This document shows positions 1-7,019 of a stretch of DNA of 15,567 bases, in pieces; the stretch's first letter is position 1; every line of letters begins with the position of its first letter. Origin of the DNA: Victivallales bacterium. GTDB taxonomy: Bacteria > Verrucomicrobiota > Lentisphaeria > Oligosphaerales > Oligosphaeraceae. The stretch covers positions 1 through 15,567 of the forward strand of contig CAAGGB010000130.1 in the NCBI GenBank assembly GCA_900769285.1, read 5' to 3'. Position numbers and translations under genes: made by a program. Under the pieces are notes generated by a model that saw nothing but the letters and a program-made list of their open reading frames with translations, made no database searches and was not told the origin of the DNA.

Positions 1-2
1 CC

Positions 3-926
3 GCCCTGGCCGCCCTGCTGGTCGCCGGCGTCCTCTTCAGCTCGTTCGGCGCCAACTTGAACGGCATCCCCGACTTCTTCCGCTGCTGGCTCCACTACGC
101 CCACAAGGGCACCACGACCGAGACGCCCTTCGCCGCCCCCTTCGCCACCTACCTTCGCTGGCTCTTCTGGTTCCGCGCCGCCGACGCCCCCAGCGCGCCG
201 CGCTTCTCCGAGTGGCTCATCCTGGCCGGCTATCTCGTCGCCGTCCTTCTGCTCGCCCTTCCGCGCCTCCGTCCCCGCGGCCTCCGCCCCGCCGCGCTGC
301 TGTTCCTCGTCCTCCAGGCGCCGCTGCTGCTGCTGCTCTACTCCTGCATCCCCTACAAGACGCCCTGGTGCTGCCTCTCCATCCTGCACGCGTTCGCCCT
401 CCCCGCCGGCGTCGGCCTCGCCGCCCTCGTCTTCAGCCCCCGCGCCGACCTCGCCCGTCTCGCGGCGGCCGCCGTCGCCGTCGCCGCCACCCTCCGTCTC
501 CCCGACTGCCGCAACGCCCTCACGCGCCTCGCCACCGACCCGCGGAACCCCTGGGCCTACGCCCACACCCAGCGCGACTACCTCCGGCTCCCCGAGCGGC
601 TCCGGAAATTCCCCCAGGCCGTCGGGCGCGCGCCCTACACCCTCGTCCTCACCGACTACATCGACCACTGGCCCCTCCCCTGGTACACCTACGAGACCGA
701 CCACATCGACTACATGGACTTCCGCGGCTGGGGCGTCGAGCCCGACAAGGACGACCGCATCCGACGCAAGCTCGACGCCGAGCCCGACTTCATCCTCTGC
801 CGCCTCGACGACGTCACAGCCATCCCCCACCACGAGCGCTACCACTGGGAGGACATCACCCTCCGCCCCAACGTCATCCTCCGACTCGCCACCCACCGCG
901 ACGTCCTCCCGCTCCTCCTCCGCTGA
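3..926 (+). CDS. Agl23-like (TIGR03663-type) membrane protein, 3' part only
   Basis: The reading frame is open from the left edge and runs into a TTG at 57 that would otherwise look like a start. The residues before it are hydrophobic and continue a membrane segment, so the gene is cut by the window edge. Visible are hydrophobic segments at about 215-345 and 380-500, with the loop motif IPYKTPW between them. A soluble C-terminal tail follows, containing NPWAYAHTQRDY, WPLPWYTYE and a final stretch rich in Asp/Arg/His. IPYKTPW and the WPLPWY region are, from memory, typical of TIGR03663/Agl23-type proteins, which are multi-pass and associated with polyprenyl-linked glycan handling (GT-C glycosyltransferase-like fold). 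The catalytic N-terminal part lies outside, so activity cannot be judged. No terminator is visible after the stop. Confidence 0.6.
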   Translation, partial: ALAALLVAGVLFSSFGANLNGIPDFFRCWLHYAHKGTTTETPFAAPFATYLRWLFWFRAADAPSAPRFSEWLILAGYLVAVLLLALPRLRPRGLRPAALLFLVLQAPLLLLLYSCIPYKTPWCCLSILHAFALPAGVGLAALVFSPRADLARLAAAAVAVAATLRLPDCRNALTRLATDPRNPWAYAHTQRDYLRLPERLRKFPQAVGRAPYTLVLTDYIDHWPLPWYTYETDHIDYMDFRGWGVEPDKDDRIRRKLDAEPDFILCRLDDVTAIPHHERYHWEDITLRPNVILRLATHRDVLPLLLR

Positions 927-971
927 GCCACCCGGCGCACTCCACGACAGACACCCTCTCCACACACAAAA

Positions 972-1048
972 CTAACAGACCCGCAACCAGCCTCTTGCAG
1001 ACGACCCTTACAGTATGGGCGTTGACAGAAAAGGACAGGCCCGGACAC
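972..1048 (+). promoter_or_regulatory. Repeated heptamers upstream of pstS (possible phosphate-control region)
   Basis: Related short motifs recur in one orientation: CTAACAG at 972, CTTGCAG at 994, CTTACAG at 1007, TTGACAG at 1022, GGACAG at 1033 and GGACAC at 1043. The last three carry GACA exactly every 10 bp (1024, 1034, 1044). Read on the other strand they are CTGTxAx-like. Direct repeats at about 10-11 bp are how PhoB/PhoP response regulators bind upstream of pst operons, and the gene downstream is pstS. The match to any published Pho box is loose and the spacing irregular, so this is a candidate only. Confidence 0.3.
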
Positions 1049-1057
1049 GTTGTCCGG
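1041..1057 (+). promoter_or_regulatory. Perfect inverted repeat in the pstS leader
   Basis: CCGGACA at 1041-1047 and TGTCCGG at 1051-1057 are perfect reverse complements separated by CGT. The repeat lies about 20 bp upstream of the ribosome binding site AAGAGG (1076-1081) of pstS. It could be an operator or an mRNA hairpin. No T-run follows, so it is not an intrinsic terminator. Confidence 0.4.
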
Positions 1058-1088
1058 CCATCCGTCACCCTAACCAAGAGGTCTGAAC

Positions 1089-2144
1089 ATGAATCTGAGG
1101 CACATCCACCGTCTGTTTGCCGCCGCCGCCCTGTCCCTGCTCGCCGGATGCTCCGGAGAGAAGCAGCCCGCCGCCCCCGCCGGCGGCAGCGCCACCGTCC
1201 CTGCCGCCGCCGTCTCCCTGAACGGCGCCGGCGCCTCGTTCCCCGCCCCCGTCTACCAGAGCTGGACCTACACCTACTCGCAGTCGCGCGGCCAGAAGGT
1301 CAGCTACCAGAGCGTCGGCTCCGGCGCCGGCCTCAACCAAATCAAGGAGGGCACCATCGACTTCGCCGGCTCCGACAACCCCCTCACCACCGAGCAGCTC
1401 ACCAACGCCGGACTCGCCCAGCTCCCCATGCTGACCGGCGGCGTCGTCGTCATCGTCAACCTCCCCGGCGTCGCGGACGGACAGCTCCGCCTGAGCCGCG
1501 AGAACCTCGCCGACCTCTTCCTCGGCCACATCACCAAGTGGAATGACGCGCGCATCGCGGCCTCCAACCCCGGCCTCGCCCTCCCCGACCTCGCCGTCAC
1601 CGTCGTCCACCGCGCCGACGCCAGCGGCACCTCCTTCATCTTCACCAACTACCTCACCAAAATCTCCCCCGAGTGGAAGGAGAAGGTCGGCTGCGGCTCC
1701 TCCGTCAAGTGGCCCGTCGGCATCGGCGGACAGAAGAACCCCGGCGTCTGCAACAGCGTCGCCAAGGTCAGCGGCTCCATCGGCTACACCGAATACACCT
1801 ACGCCGTCGAGGCCAAGCTCGCCATGGCGCAGCTCCCCAGCCAGAAGGGCACGTTCCTGAAGCCCAGCATCGAGACCTTCAGCGCCTGCGTCGCCAGCGC
1901 CGACTGGCTCAACGCGCCCTCCTTCTACCTCGTCCTCACCGACCAGCCCGGCGACAGCTCCTGGCCCATCACCGGCGTCACCTACATCCTCTTCCGCAAG
2001 GACGCCGCACCCGAGAAGAAGCAGGCGCTCTTCCAGTACCTCAACTGGTGCCTCGACGAAGGCCCCGCCAGCGCCCGCCAGCTCAACTACGTCCCGCTGC
2101 CCAAGAACGTCGCCGAGCTCATCAAGAAGAACGTCCTGAAGTGA
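1089..2144 (+). CDS. pstS: Phosphate ABC transporter, substrate-binding lipoprotein PstS
   Basis: Periplasmic phosphate-binding component of the high-affinity Pst transporter. The 351-residue product starts with a charged N-region and hydrophobic core ending in the lipobox LLAGC (Cys21), so it is probably a lipid-anchored protein rather than the free periplasmic form of E. coli. Family landmarks: GAGASFPAP (46-54), the SDNP loop near 95-98 (SDAP in E. coli), RADASGTSF from 175 (RADGSGTSF in E. coli), KWPVG, and WPITGVTYIL near the C-terminus. Length is normal for the family. The ATG at 1089 has an AAGAGG ribosome site 7 bp upstream. It is followed after 25 bp by pstC. The mature protein contains several cysteines (for example in EKVGCG and SACVAS), more than the classic protein. 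Confidence 0.96.
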   Translation: MNLRHIHRLFAAAALSLLAGCSGEKQPAAPAGGSATVPAAAVSLNGAGASFPAPVYQSWTYTYSQSRGQKVSYQSVGSGAGLNQIKEGTIDFAGSDNPLTTEQLTNAGLAQLPMLTGGVVVIVNLPGVADGQLRLSRENLADLFLGHITKWNDARIAASNPGLALPDLAVTVVHRADASGTSFIFTNYLTKISPEWKEKVGCGSSVKWPVGIGGQKNPGVCNSVAKVSGSIGYTEYTYAVEAKLAMAQLPSQKGTFLKPSIETFSACVASADWLNAPSFYLVLTDQPGDSSWPITGVTYILFRKDAAPEKKQALFQYLNWCLDEGPASARQLNYVPLPKNVAELIKKNVLK

Positions 2145-2169
2145 CCTGAACCCTCGGAGACACACCGCC

Positions 2170-3063
2170 ATGCCCAGGACCGATCTACTCTTCAGAAGCC
2201 TCTGCGGACTCGCCGCCACGCTCATCGCCCTGCTGCTGTGCTGCCTCTGCGGACAGCTCCTCCTCTCCTCCCTGGGCCTCTGGCGGCACACCGGACTCGC
2301 GTTCCTCGCCTCCTGCGACTGGAACCCCGTCACCGACCAGTACGGCGCACTGCCGCCCATCGTCGGCACCCTCCTCACCACCGCCATCGCCATGGCCATC
2401 GCCCTCCCGCTCGCGTTCGCCGCCGCGCTCTTCCTCACCGACGCGCCGCCCGCCCTCGCCACGCCCCTCGGACACGCCATCGACCTCCTCGCCGCCATCC
2501 CCAGCGTCATCTACGGCATGTGGGGCCTCTTCGTCCTCGCGCCGCTCATGCAGCGGCACGTCCAGCCGCTCCTCCAGGGACTCCCCGGCTGCCGCGAGGA
2601 GGGCAACGGCTTCGGACTCCTCACCGCAGGCGTCATCCTCGCCATCATGATCCTACCCTACATCTGCGCCATCATGCGCGATGTCTTCGCCATGACCCCG
2701 CCCATGCTCCGCGAGGCCGCCTACGGCCTCGGCTGCACCCGCTGGGAGGCCTCCTGGGACATCATCCTCCGCTACGGCATCCGCGGACTCCTCGGCGGCG
2801 CCTTCATCGGACTCGGGCGCGCCCTCGGCGAGACCATGGCCGTCATGTTCGTCATCGGCAACGTCATGAGCCTCCCCAAGAGCCTCTTCTCCGGCTCCGC
2901 CACCATCGCCAGCACCCTCGCCAACAACTTCGCCGAGGCCTCCGGACTCCAGCGCTCCGCACTCTTCGCCCTCGGACTCCTGCTCCTCATCCTCTGCCTC
3001 GCCATCCAGATCATCGCCCAGTACTACCTCAACGCCAGCAGAACCAGACGCGGAGAACAATAG
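2170..3063 (+). CDS. pstC: Phosphate ABC transporter permease PstC
   Basis: Inner-membrane permease that forms the phosphate channel with PstA. The 297-residue protein has an N-terminal membrane helix, then the PstC-typical WNP segment (51-53) leading to GTLL, followed by several hydrophobic helices. IPSVIYGMWG (110-119), the EAA loop REAAYGLG (181-188) that contacts the ABC ATPase, and GRALGETMAV (216-225) are all conserved in PstC. The start ATG has GGAG at 2156-2159. It begins 25 bp after pstS and ends 7 bp before pstA, indicating one transcript. Confidence 0.95.
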   Translation: MPRTDLLFRSLCGLAATLIALLLCCLCGQLLLSSLGLWRHTGLAFLASCDWNPVTDQYGALPPIVGTLLTTAIAMAIALPLAFAAALFLTDAPPALATPLGHAIDLLAAIPSVIYGMWGLFVLAPLMQRHVQPLLQGLPGCREEGNGFGLLTAGVILAIMILPYICAIMRDVFAMTPPMLREAAYGLGCTRWEASWDIILRYGIRGLLGGAFIGLGRALGETMAVMFVIGNVMSLPKSLFSGSATIASTLANNFAEASGLQRSALFALGLLLLILCLAIQIIAQYYLNASRTRRGEQ

Positions 3064-3070
3064 ACACACC

Positions 3071-3928
3071 ATGACCAGAAGAACGCTCACCCTCCGCAAG
3101 CTCCAGGACCGCCTCGCCGGCGTCTGCTCCCAGCTCGCCGTCCTCCTCGCTGTCGCCATCATGCTCTGGATCCTCGCCAGCGTCTGCCGCCGAGGACTAC
3201 CCGCCATCAGCGCCACCTTCCTCACCGAGCCCTCCAAGCCCTTCGGACTCCCCGACAACGGCATCGCCAACGCACTCCTCGGAACACTCCTCATCACCGG
3301 CGGCGCCGCCCTCATCGCCATCCCCACCGCACTCCTCGGCGGCATCTTCCTCGCCGAATTCCACGACTGGCCGCGTCTGACCGCCGCCATCCGCTTCGCC
3401 GCCAACGTCATGATGGGCATGCCATCCGTCATCGTCGGACTCTTCGTCTACCTCGTCATCGTCGTGCCGACCGGGCACTTCTCCGGCCTGGCCGGCAGCG
3501 TCGCCCTGGCCCTCATCATGCTCCCCGTCATCATGCGCACCACCGAGGACATGCTCCTCATGGTCCCCAACGCCCTCCGCGAGGCCGCCCTCGCCCTCGG
3601 CATGACACGCGCCCGCACCACCCTCCACATCGTCTGCAAGAGCGCCCGCGCCGGACTCCTCACCGGCATCCTGCTGGCCATCTCGCGCGTCTCCGGCGAG
3701 ACCGCGCCGCTCCTCTTCACCGCCCTCTACGCCGACGCCTGGCCCACCACCTACGCCTCCGCGCCCACCCCGAACCTCCCCGTCCTCATCACCGAATACG
3801 CCACCAACTCACCCTTCGAGTCCATGCACCAGGCCGGCTGGGGCGCCGCGCTCATCGCCATGACCCTCATCCTCGCCGTCAACATCGCCTCACGCTTCCT
3901 CTGCCGCCGAAAGGGCCAGGCCGCCTGA
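3071..3928 (+). CDS. pstA: Phosphate ABC transporter permease PstA
   Basis: Second inner-membrane permease of the Pst system. The 285-residue protein shows one N-terminal helix (about 19-38), a periplasmic stretch with GLPDNGIANALLGT, then a BPD_transp_1-type core: MPSVIVGLF (117-125), LPVIMRTTED (151-160), the EAA loop REAALALG (170-177) and RVSGETAPLLFT (206-217), the last being a strong PstA signature. It starts 7 bp after the pstC stop. The expected next genes, pstB and phoU, are absent: the following 100 bp hold a new promoter and an unrelated gene. No terminator hairpin is evident after the stop. Confidence 0.95.
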   Translation: MTRRTLTLRKLQDRLAGVCSQLAVLLAVAIMLWILASVCRRGLPAISATFLTEPSKPFGLPDNGIANALLGTLLITGGAALIAIPTALLGGIFLAEFHDWPRLTAAIRFAANVMMGMPSVIVGLFVYLVIVVPTGHFSGLAGSVALALIMLPVIMRTTEDMLLMVPNALREAALALGMTRARTTLHIVCKSARAGLLTGILLAISRVSGETAPLLFTALYADAWPTTYASAPTPNLPVLITEYATNSPFESMHQAGWGAALIAMTLILAVNIASRFLCRRKGQAA

Positions 3929-3955
3929 GCCAACGCCTTTCCATGATGGCCGCGC

Positions 3956-3983
3956 TTGACTTGTCAGACGGGCACACTATAAT
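3956..3983 (+). promoter_or_regulatory. Strong sigma70-type promoter for the ADP-ribosylglycohydrolase gene
   Basis: TTGACT (3956-3961), a 16-bp spacer and a perfect TATAAT (3978-3983). Transcription would start near 3990, giving a leader of about 45 nt before the ATG at 4035. It lies 28 bp past the pstA stop, separating this unit from the pst genes. Confidence 0.8.
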
Positions 3984-4009
3984 GACCTACTCACCCGCCC
4001 GCCTGACAA
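3961..4009. promoter_or_regulatory. Inverted repeat flanking the -10 box (candidate operator)
   Basis: TTGTCAG (3961-3967) and CTGACAA (4003-4009) are perfect 7-bp reverse complements, 42 bp apart start to start (about four helical turns). One arm lies in the -35/-10 spacer and the other about 15-20 bp past the presumed start site. The placement suits a repressor, but two 7-mers can occur by chance. Confidence 0.35.
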
Positions 4010-4034
4010 CCACCCACCACCAACCTGGCTCATC

Positions 4035-6083
4035 ATGGACAGAGACACCCTCCTGAACATCTACACCGGCATCCTCGGCAAGGTCATCGGCGTCTACATG
4101 GGACGACCCTTCGAGGGCTGGACACACGAGCGCATCCTCAGCCAGCTCGGCCCCATCGCCTCCTACGTCGCCCCCCAGCTCAACGTCCCCATCGTCGTCG
4201 CCGACGACGACATCTCCGGCACCCTCACCTTCATCCGCGCCCTCGAGGACTCCGGGCAGGGCCGGAACACCCCCACCGACTTCTTCGGCGACACCTGGCT
4301 CAACTACCTGCTCGAGCACGACACCATCCTCTGGTGGGGCGGCTTCGGCGTCTCCACCGAACACACGGCCTACGTCCGCCTCCGCCAGGGCCACCGCGCC
4401 CCGCAGTCGGGCTCCATCGCCCTCAACGGACGCATCGTCGCCGAGCAGATCGGCGCACAGATCTTCATCGAGGGCTGCGGACTCGTCGCCGGCGGCGACC
4501 CCGCCCTCGCCGCCGACCTCGCACGCAGGGCCGCCGCCGTCTCCCACGACGGCGAGGCCATCAACGGCGCCGTCGTCGTCGCCGCGATGGTCGCCGCCGC
4601 GTTCCACGAGAAGGACATGGAGCGACTCCTCGACCTCGGCGTCTCCTGCATCCCCCAGGACTCCCTCATCGCCGCCGTCCACCGCGACGTCCGCGCCTGG
4701 CGACGCCAGGACAACGACTGGCAGACCACGTTCCAACGCATCAAGAGGAAGTACGGGTACCACCGCTACGGCGGCAACTGCCACATCATCCCCAACCACG
4801 CCATCATGGTCATGGCATGGTCCTACGCGCCCGACAACTTCCTCCAGGCGCAGACCATCGTCAACTCCGCCGGCTGGGACACCGACTGCAACGCCGCCAA
4901 CGTCGGCTCCGTCATGGCACTCGTCGTCGGACTCGACCGGCTCTGCGAGGACTACGACTTCCGAACACCCATCGCCGACCGCATCCTCCTCCCCACCGCC
5001 GACGGCACCAACGCCATCACCGACTGCTGGAACGAGACGCGGCGCATGGCCGCCATCGCCGCCGCCGTCCGCGGCGAGCGCACCTCCACCGAGCCCGTCC
5101 CCGCCGTCTGGATGGACTTCGCCGCGCCAGGCGCCGTCCACGGCTTCATGCCCGCGGACGACGGCGCCGCCACCGCCGACAACCCCGACGGCCTCGGTCT
5201 CCGCATCACCCTGCGCGCCACCACCGCCACCGTCGCCACCCCCGTCGCGCCCGACACCGTGCGCGCCAGCGCCTACCGCGTCGTCGGCACCCCCAAGCTC
5301 TATCCGGGCATGACCGTCACGCTGCGCGTCGAGACGACCGCCGACGTCACCGCCACGCCCTTCGTCGACATCGCCGGCCAGACGCCGGACGCGCCCTGCT
5401 GGCTCAGCGCCGGCGCCCCCCTCGCCGGCTCCGGCGACGCCACCCTCACCATCCCCGACACAGCCGGCGCACCCGTCATCCGGCTCGGACTCCGCGTGGA
5501 CGGCCCCGTCGGCGCCACCCTCACCGTCCGCGCCGTCCAGGCGGGCGGACACGTCGCCATCCGCCTCCCGAGGCTGTCCTTGGCCAACGGCACCCTGCCC
5601 GGCTGGCTTGTCAAGGCAGACACGCTGCGCGGGCCGTTCTCCGACGACCCCGAGCCCTTCCTCCGCCTCAGCAGCAACGGCGACCCGCGCTTCGCCGTCA
5701 TCGGCAACCGCTGGTGGCGCGACGTCACCGTCTCCGCCCACGTCAGCGTCCACGCCGGCGACTGCGCCGGCATCATCGCCCTCTACCAGGGCGCCGAACG
5801 CTACCTCTCCCTCACCCGCCGCGGCGACCGCCTCGTCCTCGCGCTCCGGCACTACGGCGAGACCATCCTCGACGCCACCGAGGTCCGCTGGCCCTTCGAC
5901 GAGACCCACACCCTCCGACTCGAAGTCCGAGGCTCCACCGCCCGCGCCTTCCTCGACGGCACACCCGTCCTGGAGGCACAGCACCTACCCTTCAGCCGAG
6001 GCGCCGCCGGCATCCTCGCCCAATGCGCCAACGCCGGCTTCAGCTTCGTCGACCTCGACGCCGACGCCGAGCCCGTCCTCTGA
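4035..6083 (+). CDS. ADP-ribosylglycohydrolase-family protein with beta-rich C-terminal half
   Basis: The N-terminal 340 or so residues of this 682-residue protein are an ADP-ribosylglycohydrolase (ARH/DraG) fold. Metal-ligand motifs are visible: ADDDISGT with three Asp at 57-59, SHDG at 170-173, and GWDTDCNAANVG at 280-291 (family form G-x-DTD-x-x-A). Such enzymes use two Mg ions to remove ADP-ribose from proteins or small molecules; members with this architecture may instead act on other glycosides, so the substrate is open. Residues about 350-510 are Thr/Val-rich and look like a beta-sandwich. Residues about 510-682 resemble a concanavalin/LamG-like domain, with a WWRDVTVSAHV strand and a TLRLEVRGSTARAFLDG pattern. 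No signal peptide is seen. The ATG at 4035 has no Shine-Dalgarno sequence but is well placed after the promoter. Its TGA overlaps the ATG of the next gene. Confidence 0.8.
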   Translation: MDRDTLLNIYTGILGKVIGVYMGRPFEGWTHERILSQLGPIASYVAPQLNVPIVVADDDISGTLTFIRALEDSGQGRNTPTDFFGDTWLNYLLEHDTILWWGGFGVSTEHTAYVRLRQGHRAPQSGSIALNGRIVAEQIGAQIFIEGCGLVAGGDPALAADLARRAAAVSHDGEAINGAVVVAAMVAAAFHEKDMERLLDLGVSCIPQDSLIAAVHRDVRAWRRQDNDWQTTFQRIKRKYGYHRYGGNCHIIPNHAIMVMAWSYAPDNFLQAQTIVNSAGWDTDCNAANVGSVMALVVGLDRLCEDYDFRTPIADRILLPTADGTNAITDCWNETRRMAAIAAAVRGERTSTEPVPAVWMDFAAPGAVHGFMPADDGAATADNPDGLGLRITLRATTATVATPVAPDTVRASAYRVVGTPKLYPGMTVTLRVETTADVTATPFVDIAGQTPDAPCWLSAGAPLAGSGDATLTIPDTAGAPVIRLGLRVDGPVGATLTVRAVQAGGHVAIRLPRLSLANGTLPGWLVKADTLRGPFSDDPEPFLRLSSNGDPRFAVIGNRWWRDVTVSAHVSVHAGDCAGIIALYQGAERYLSLTRRGDRLVLALRHYGETILDATEVRWPFDETHTLRLEVRGSTARAFLDGTPVLEAQHLPFSRGAAGILAQCANAGFSFVDLDADAEPVL

Positions 6084-6907
6084 TGCCGCCACGCTGCCTC
6101 TACGACATCCTCGGCGTCTCCCCACGCGCCTCCTTCGACGACATCCGCGCCGCCTACCTCGCACGCGCCAAGCAGTGCCATCCCGACCTCTCCGACCGCC
6201 CCGACGCCACCGAGGAATTCCAGCGCCTCGTCAACGCCTTCGACATCCTCTCCGATCCCGTCACCCGCCGACGCTACGACGAGCAGCGCGCCCTCCTCGA
6301 CTGCCAGACACCGCAGACCAACTCCTTCCACATCCCCGACAGCCACATCATGGACTCCATCGCCGACGACATCCTCGAGGAGCTCGTCGTCGGCAACAAC
6401 TTCTCCCCCGCCACCGCCACCCTCGCCACCCTGATGCTCGATCTGGCGCGGACCTCACACTTCATCATGTTCCGCGAGGCCAAGGTCGCGTTCGACCAGC
6501 AGCGCTGGCATCCCTGCCACCGCCTCTGCTCGCGGCTCGTCGAGCTCAGCCCCCAGAACATCCTCTACCACTACTATCTCGCCGAGTCCGCGCGCCGACT
6601 CGGACGAGACCTCCAGGCGCTCCGCCACTACCGCCGCTGCCTCAGCATCGGCGCCCTCCGGCTCCCCCCGCAGCGGCTCGTCCGCGTCCGACACCGCTAC
6701 CAGTCCCTGCTCCGGCGACAGGGACTCCTCGGACGGCTCCTCGCCACCCTCGCCGGACAGCCGCCCGAACCCGACCTCGACGAGCGCACACGAACCCAGC
6801 ACGCCATGGACGCCTACTTCTCACGCGCCTTCCGCCACCGCCACAACCGCCCACAGCTCCCCTCCGGCGAACGGCGGCAACTCCCCCCTGCACGCCCCGA
6901 AACCTAG
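6083..6907 (+). CDS. J-domain (DnaJ-like) protein with helical C-terminal region
   Basis: Starts within the stop of the preceding gene (TGATG, 6081-6085), so the pair is probably translationally coupled. The first 65 or so of 274 residues form a J domain: YDILGVSP, then the invariant HPD at 33-35 that stimulates DnaK ATPase, then FDILSDPVTRRRYDE. There is no Gly/Phe region, zinc-finger repeat or DnaJ C-terminal domain, so it is a type III J protein, probably recruiting DnaK to a specific client. The middle (about 125-200) is helical and TPR-like (FDQQRWHPCHRLCSRLVELSPQ followed by YHYYLAESARRLGRD). The C-terminal 70 residues are basic and Arg/Pro-rich. The upstream frame is open far into the glycohydrolase gene, but only the part after 6083 resembles a real protein. 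Confidence 0.8.
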   Translation: MPPRCLYDILGVSPRASFDDIRAAYLARAKQCHPDLSDRPDATEEFQRLVNAFDILSDPVTRRRYDEQRALLDCQTPQTNSFHIPDSHIMDSIADDILEELVVGNNFSPATATLATLMLDLARTSHFIMFREAKVAFDQQRWHPCHRLCSRLVELSPQNILYHYYLAESARRLGRDLQALRHYRRCLSIGALRLPPQRLVRVRHRYQSLLRRQGLLGRLLATLAGQPPEPDLDERTRTQHAMDAYFSRAFRHRHNRPQLPSGERRQLPPARPET

Positions 6908-6938
6908 CCGTGCGAATGGCATCCACGCCTTCAGCGGC

Positions 6939-6946
6939 TATATTAT
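6939..6946 (+). promoter_or_regulatory. Possible -10 element without a clear -35
   Basis: TATATTAT is an isolated AT-rich block in very GC-rich surroundings, of the kind used as the -10 at the tolB and typA promoters here. No convincing -35 lies 16-18 bp upstream. Transcription starting near 6951 would run straight into the terminator at 6965. Confidence 0.35.
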
Positions 6947-6964
6947 CCACTCCGCACCAGCACA

Positions 6965-6986
6965 GGGCACGCGCGTGCCCTTTTTT
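6965..6986 (+). terminator. Intrinsic terminator after the J-domain gene
   Basis: GGGCAC (6965-6970), loop GCGC, GTGCCC (6975-6980), followed directly by six T. It lies 58 bp past the stop of the J-domain gene and 33 bp before the exonuclease start, so it probably ends the glycohydrolase/J-domain transcript. Confidence 0.85.
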
Positions 6987-7019
6987 CGTTTCCGTCCGGC
7001 ATCCCGAAAGCCCGCCCGC

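Noticed and set aside
3..926. TTG at 57 as a true start of the first gene
   Set aside because: The frame stays open to the window edge and the upstream residues form a plausible membrane segment, so the gene begins outside.
1022..1051. TTGACA at 1022 as the -35 of a pstS promoter
   Set aside because: No acceptable -10 lies 16-18 bp downstream (the candidates are GC-rich, such as ACACGT), so it was kept only as part of the repeated heptamers.
3987..5984. Very long open frame on the minus strand opposite the glycohydrolase gene
   Set aside because: The predicted protein is a low-complexity Gly/Asp/Val/Glu string. It arises from C-ending codons read on the opposite strand. Similar minus-strand frames at 1065-2510, 10194-12236 and 12615-14666 are rejected for the same reason.
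4334..6082. Long + strand frame upstream of and continuous with the J-domain protein
   Set aside because: The translation is almost only Arg, Pro and His, a frame shadow of the glycohydrolase. The real start is the ATG at 6083.
6975..7019. GTG start that would extend the exonuclease by 15 residues
   Set aside because: It lies inside the terminator stem, and the added residues are encoded by the T-run; the ATG at 7020 is better.
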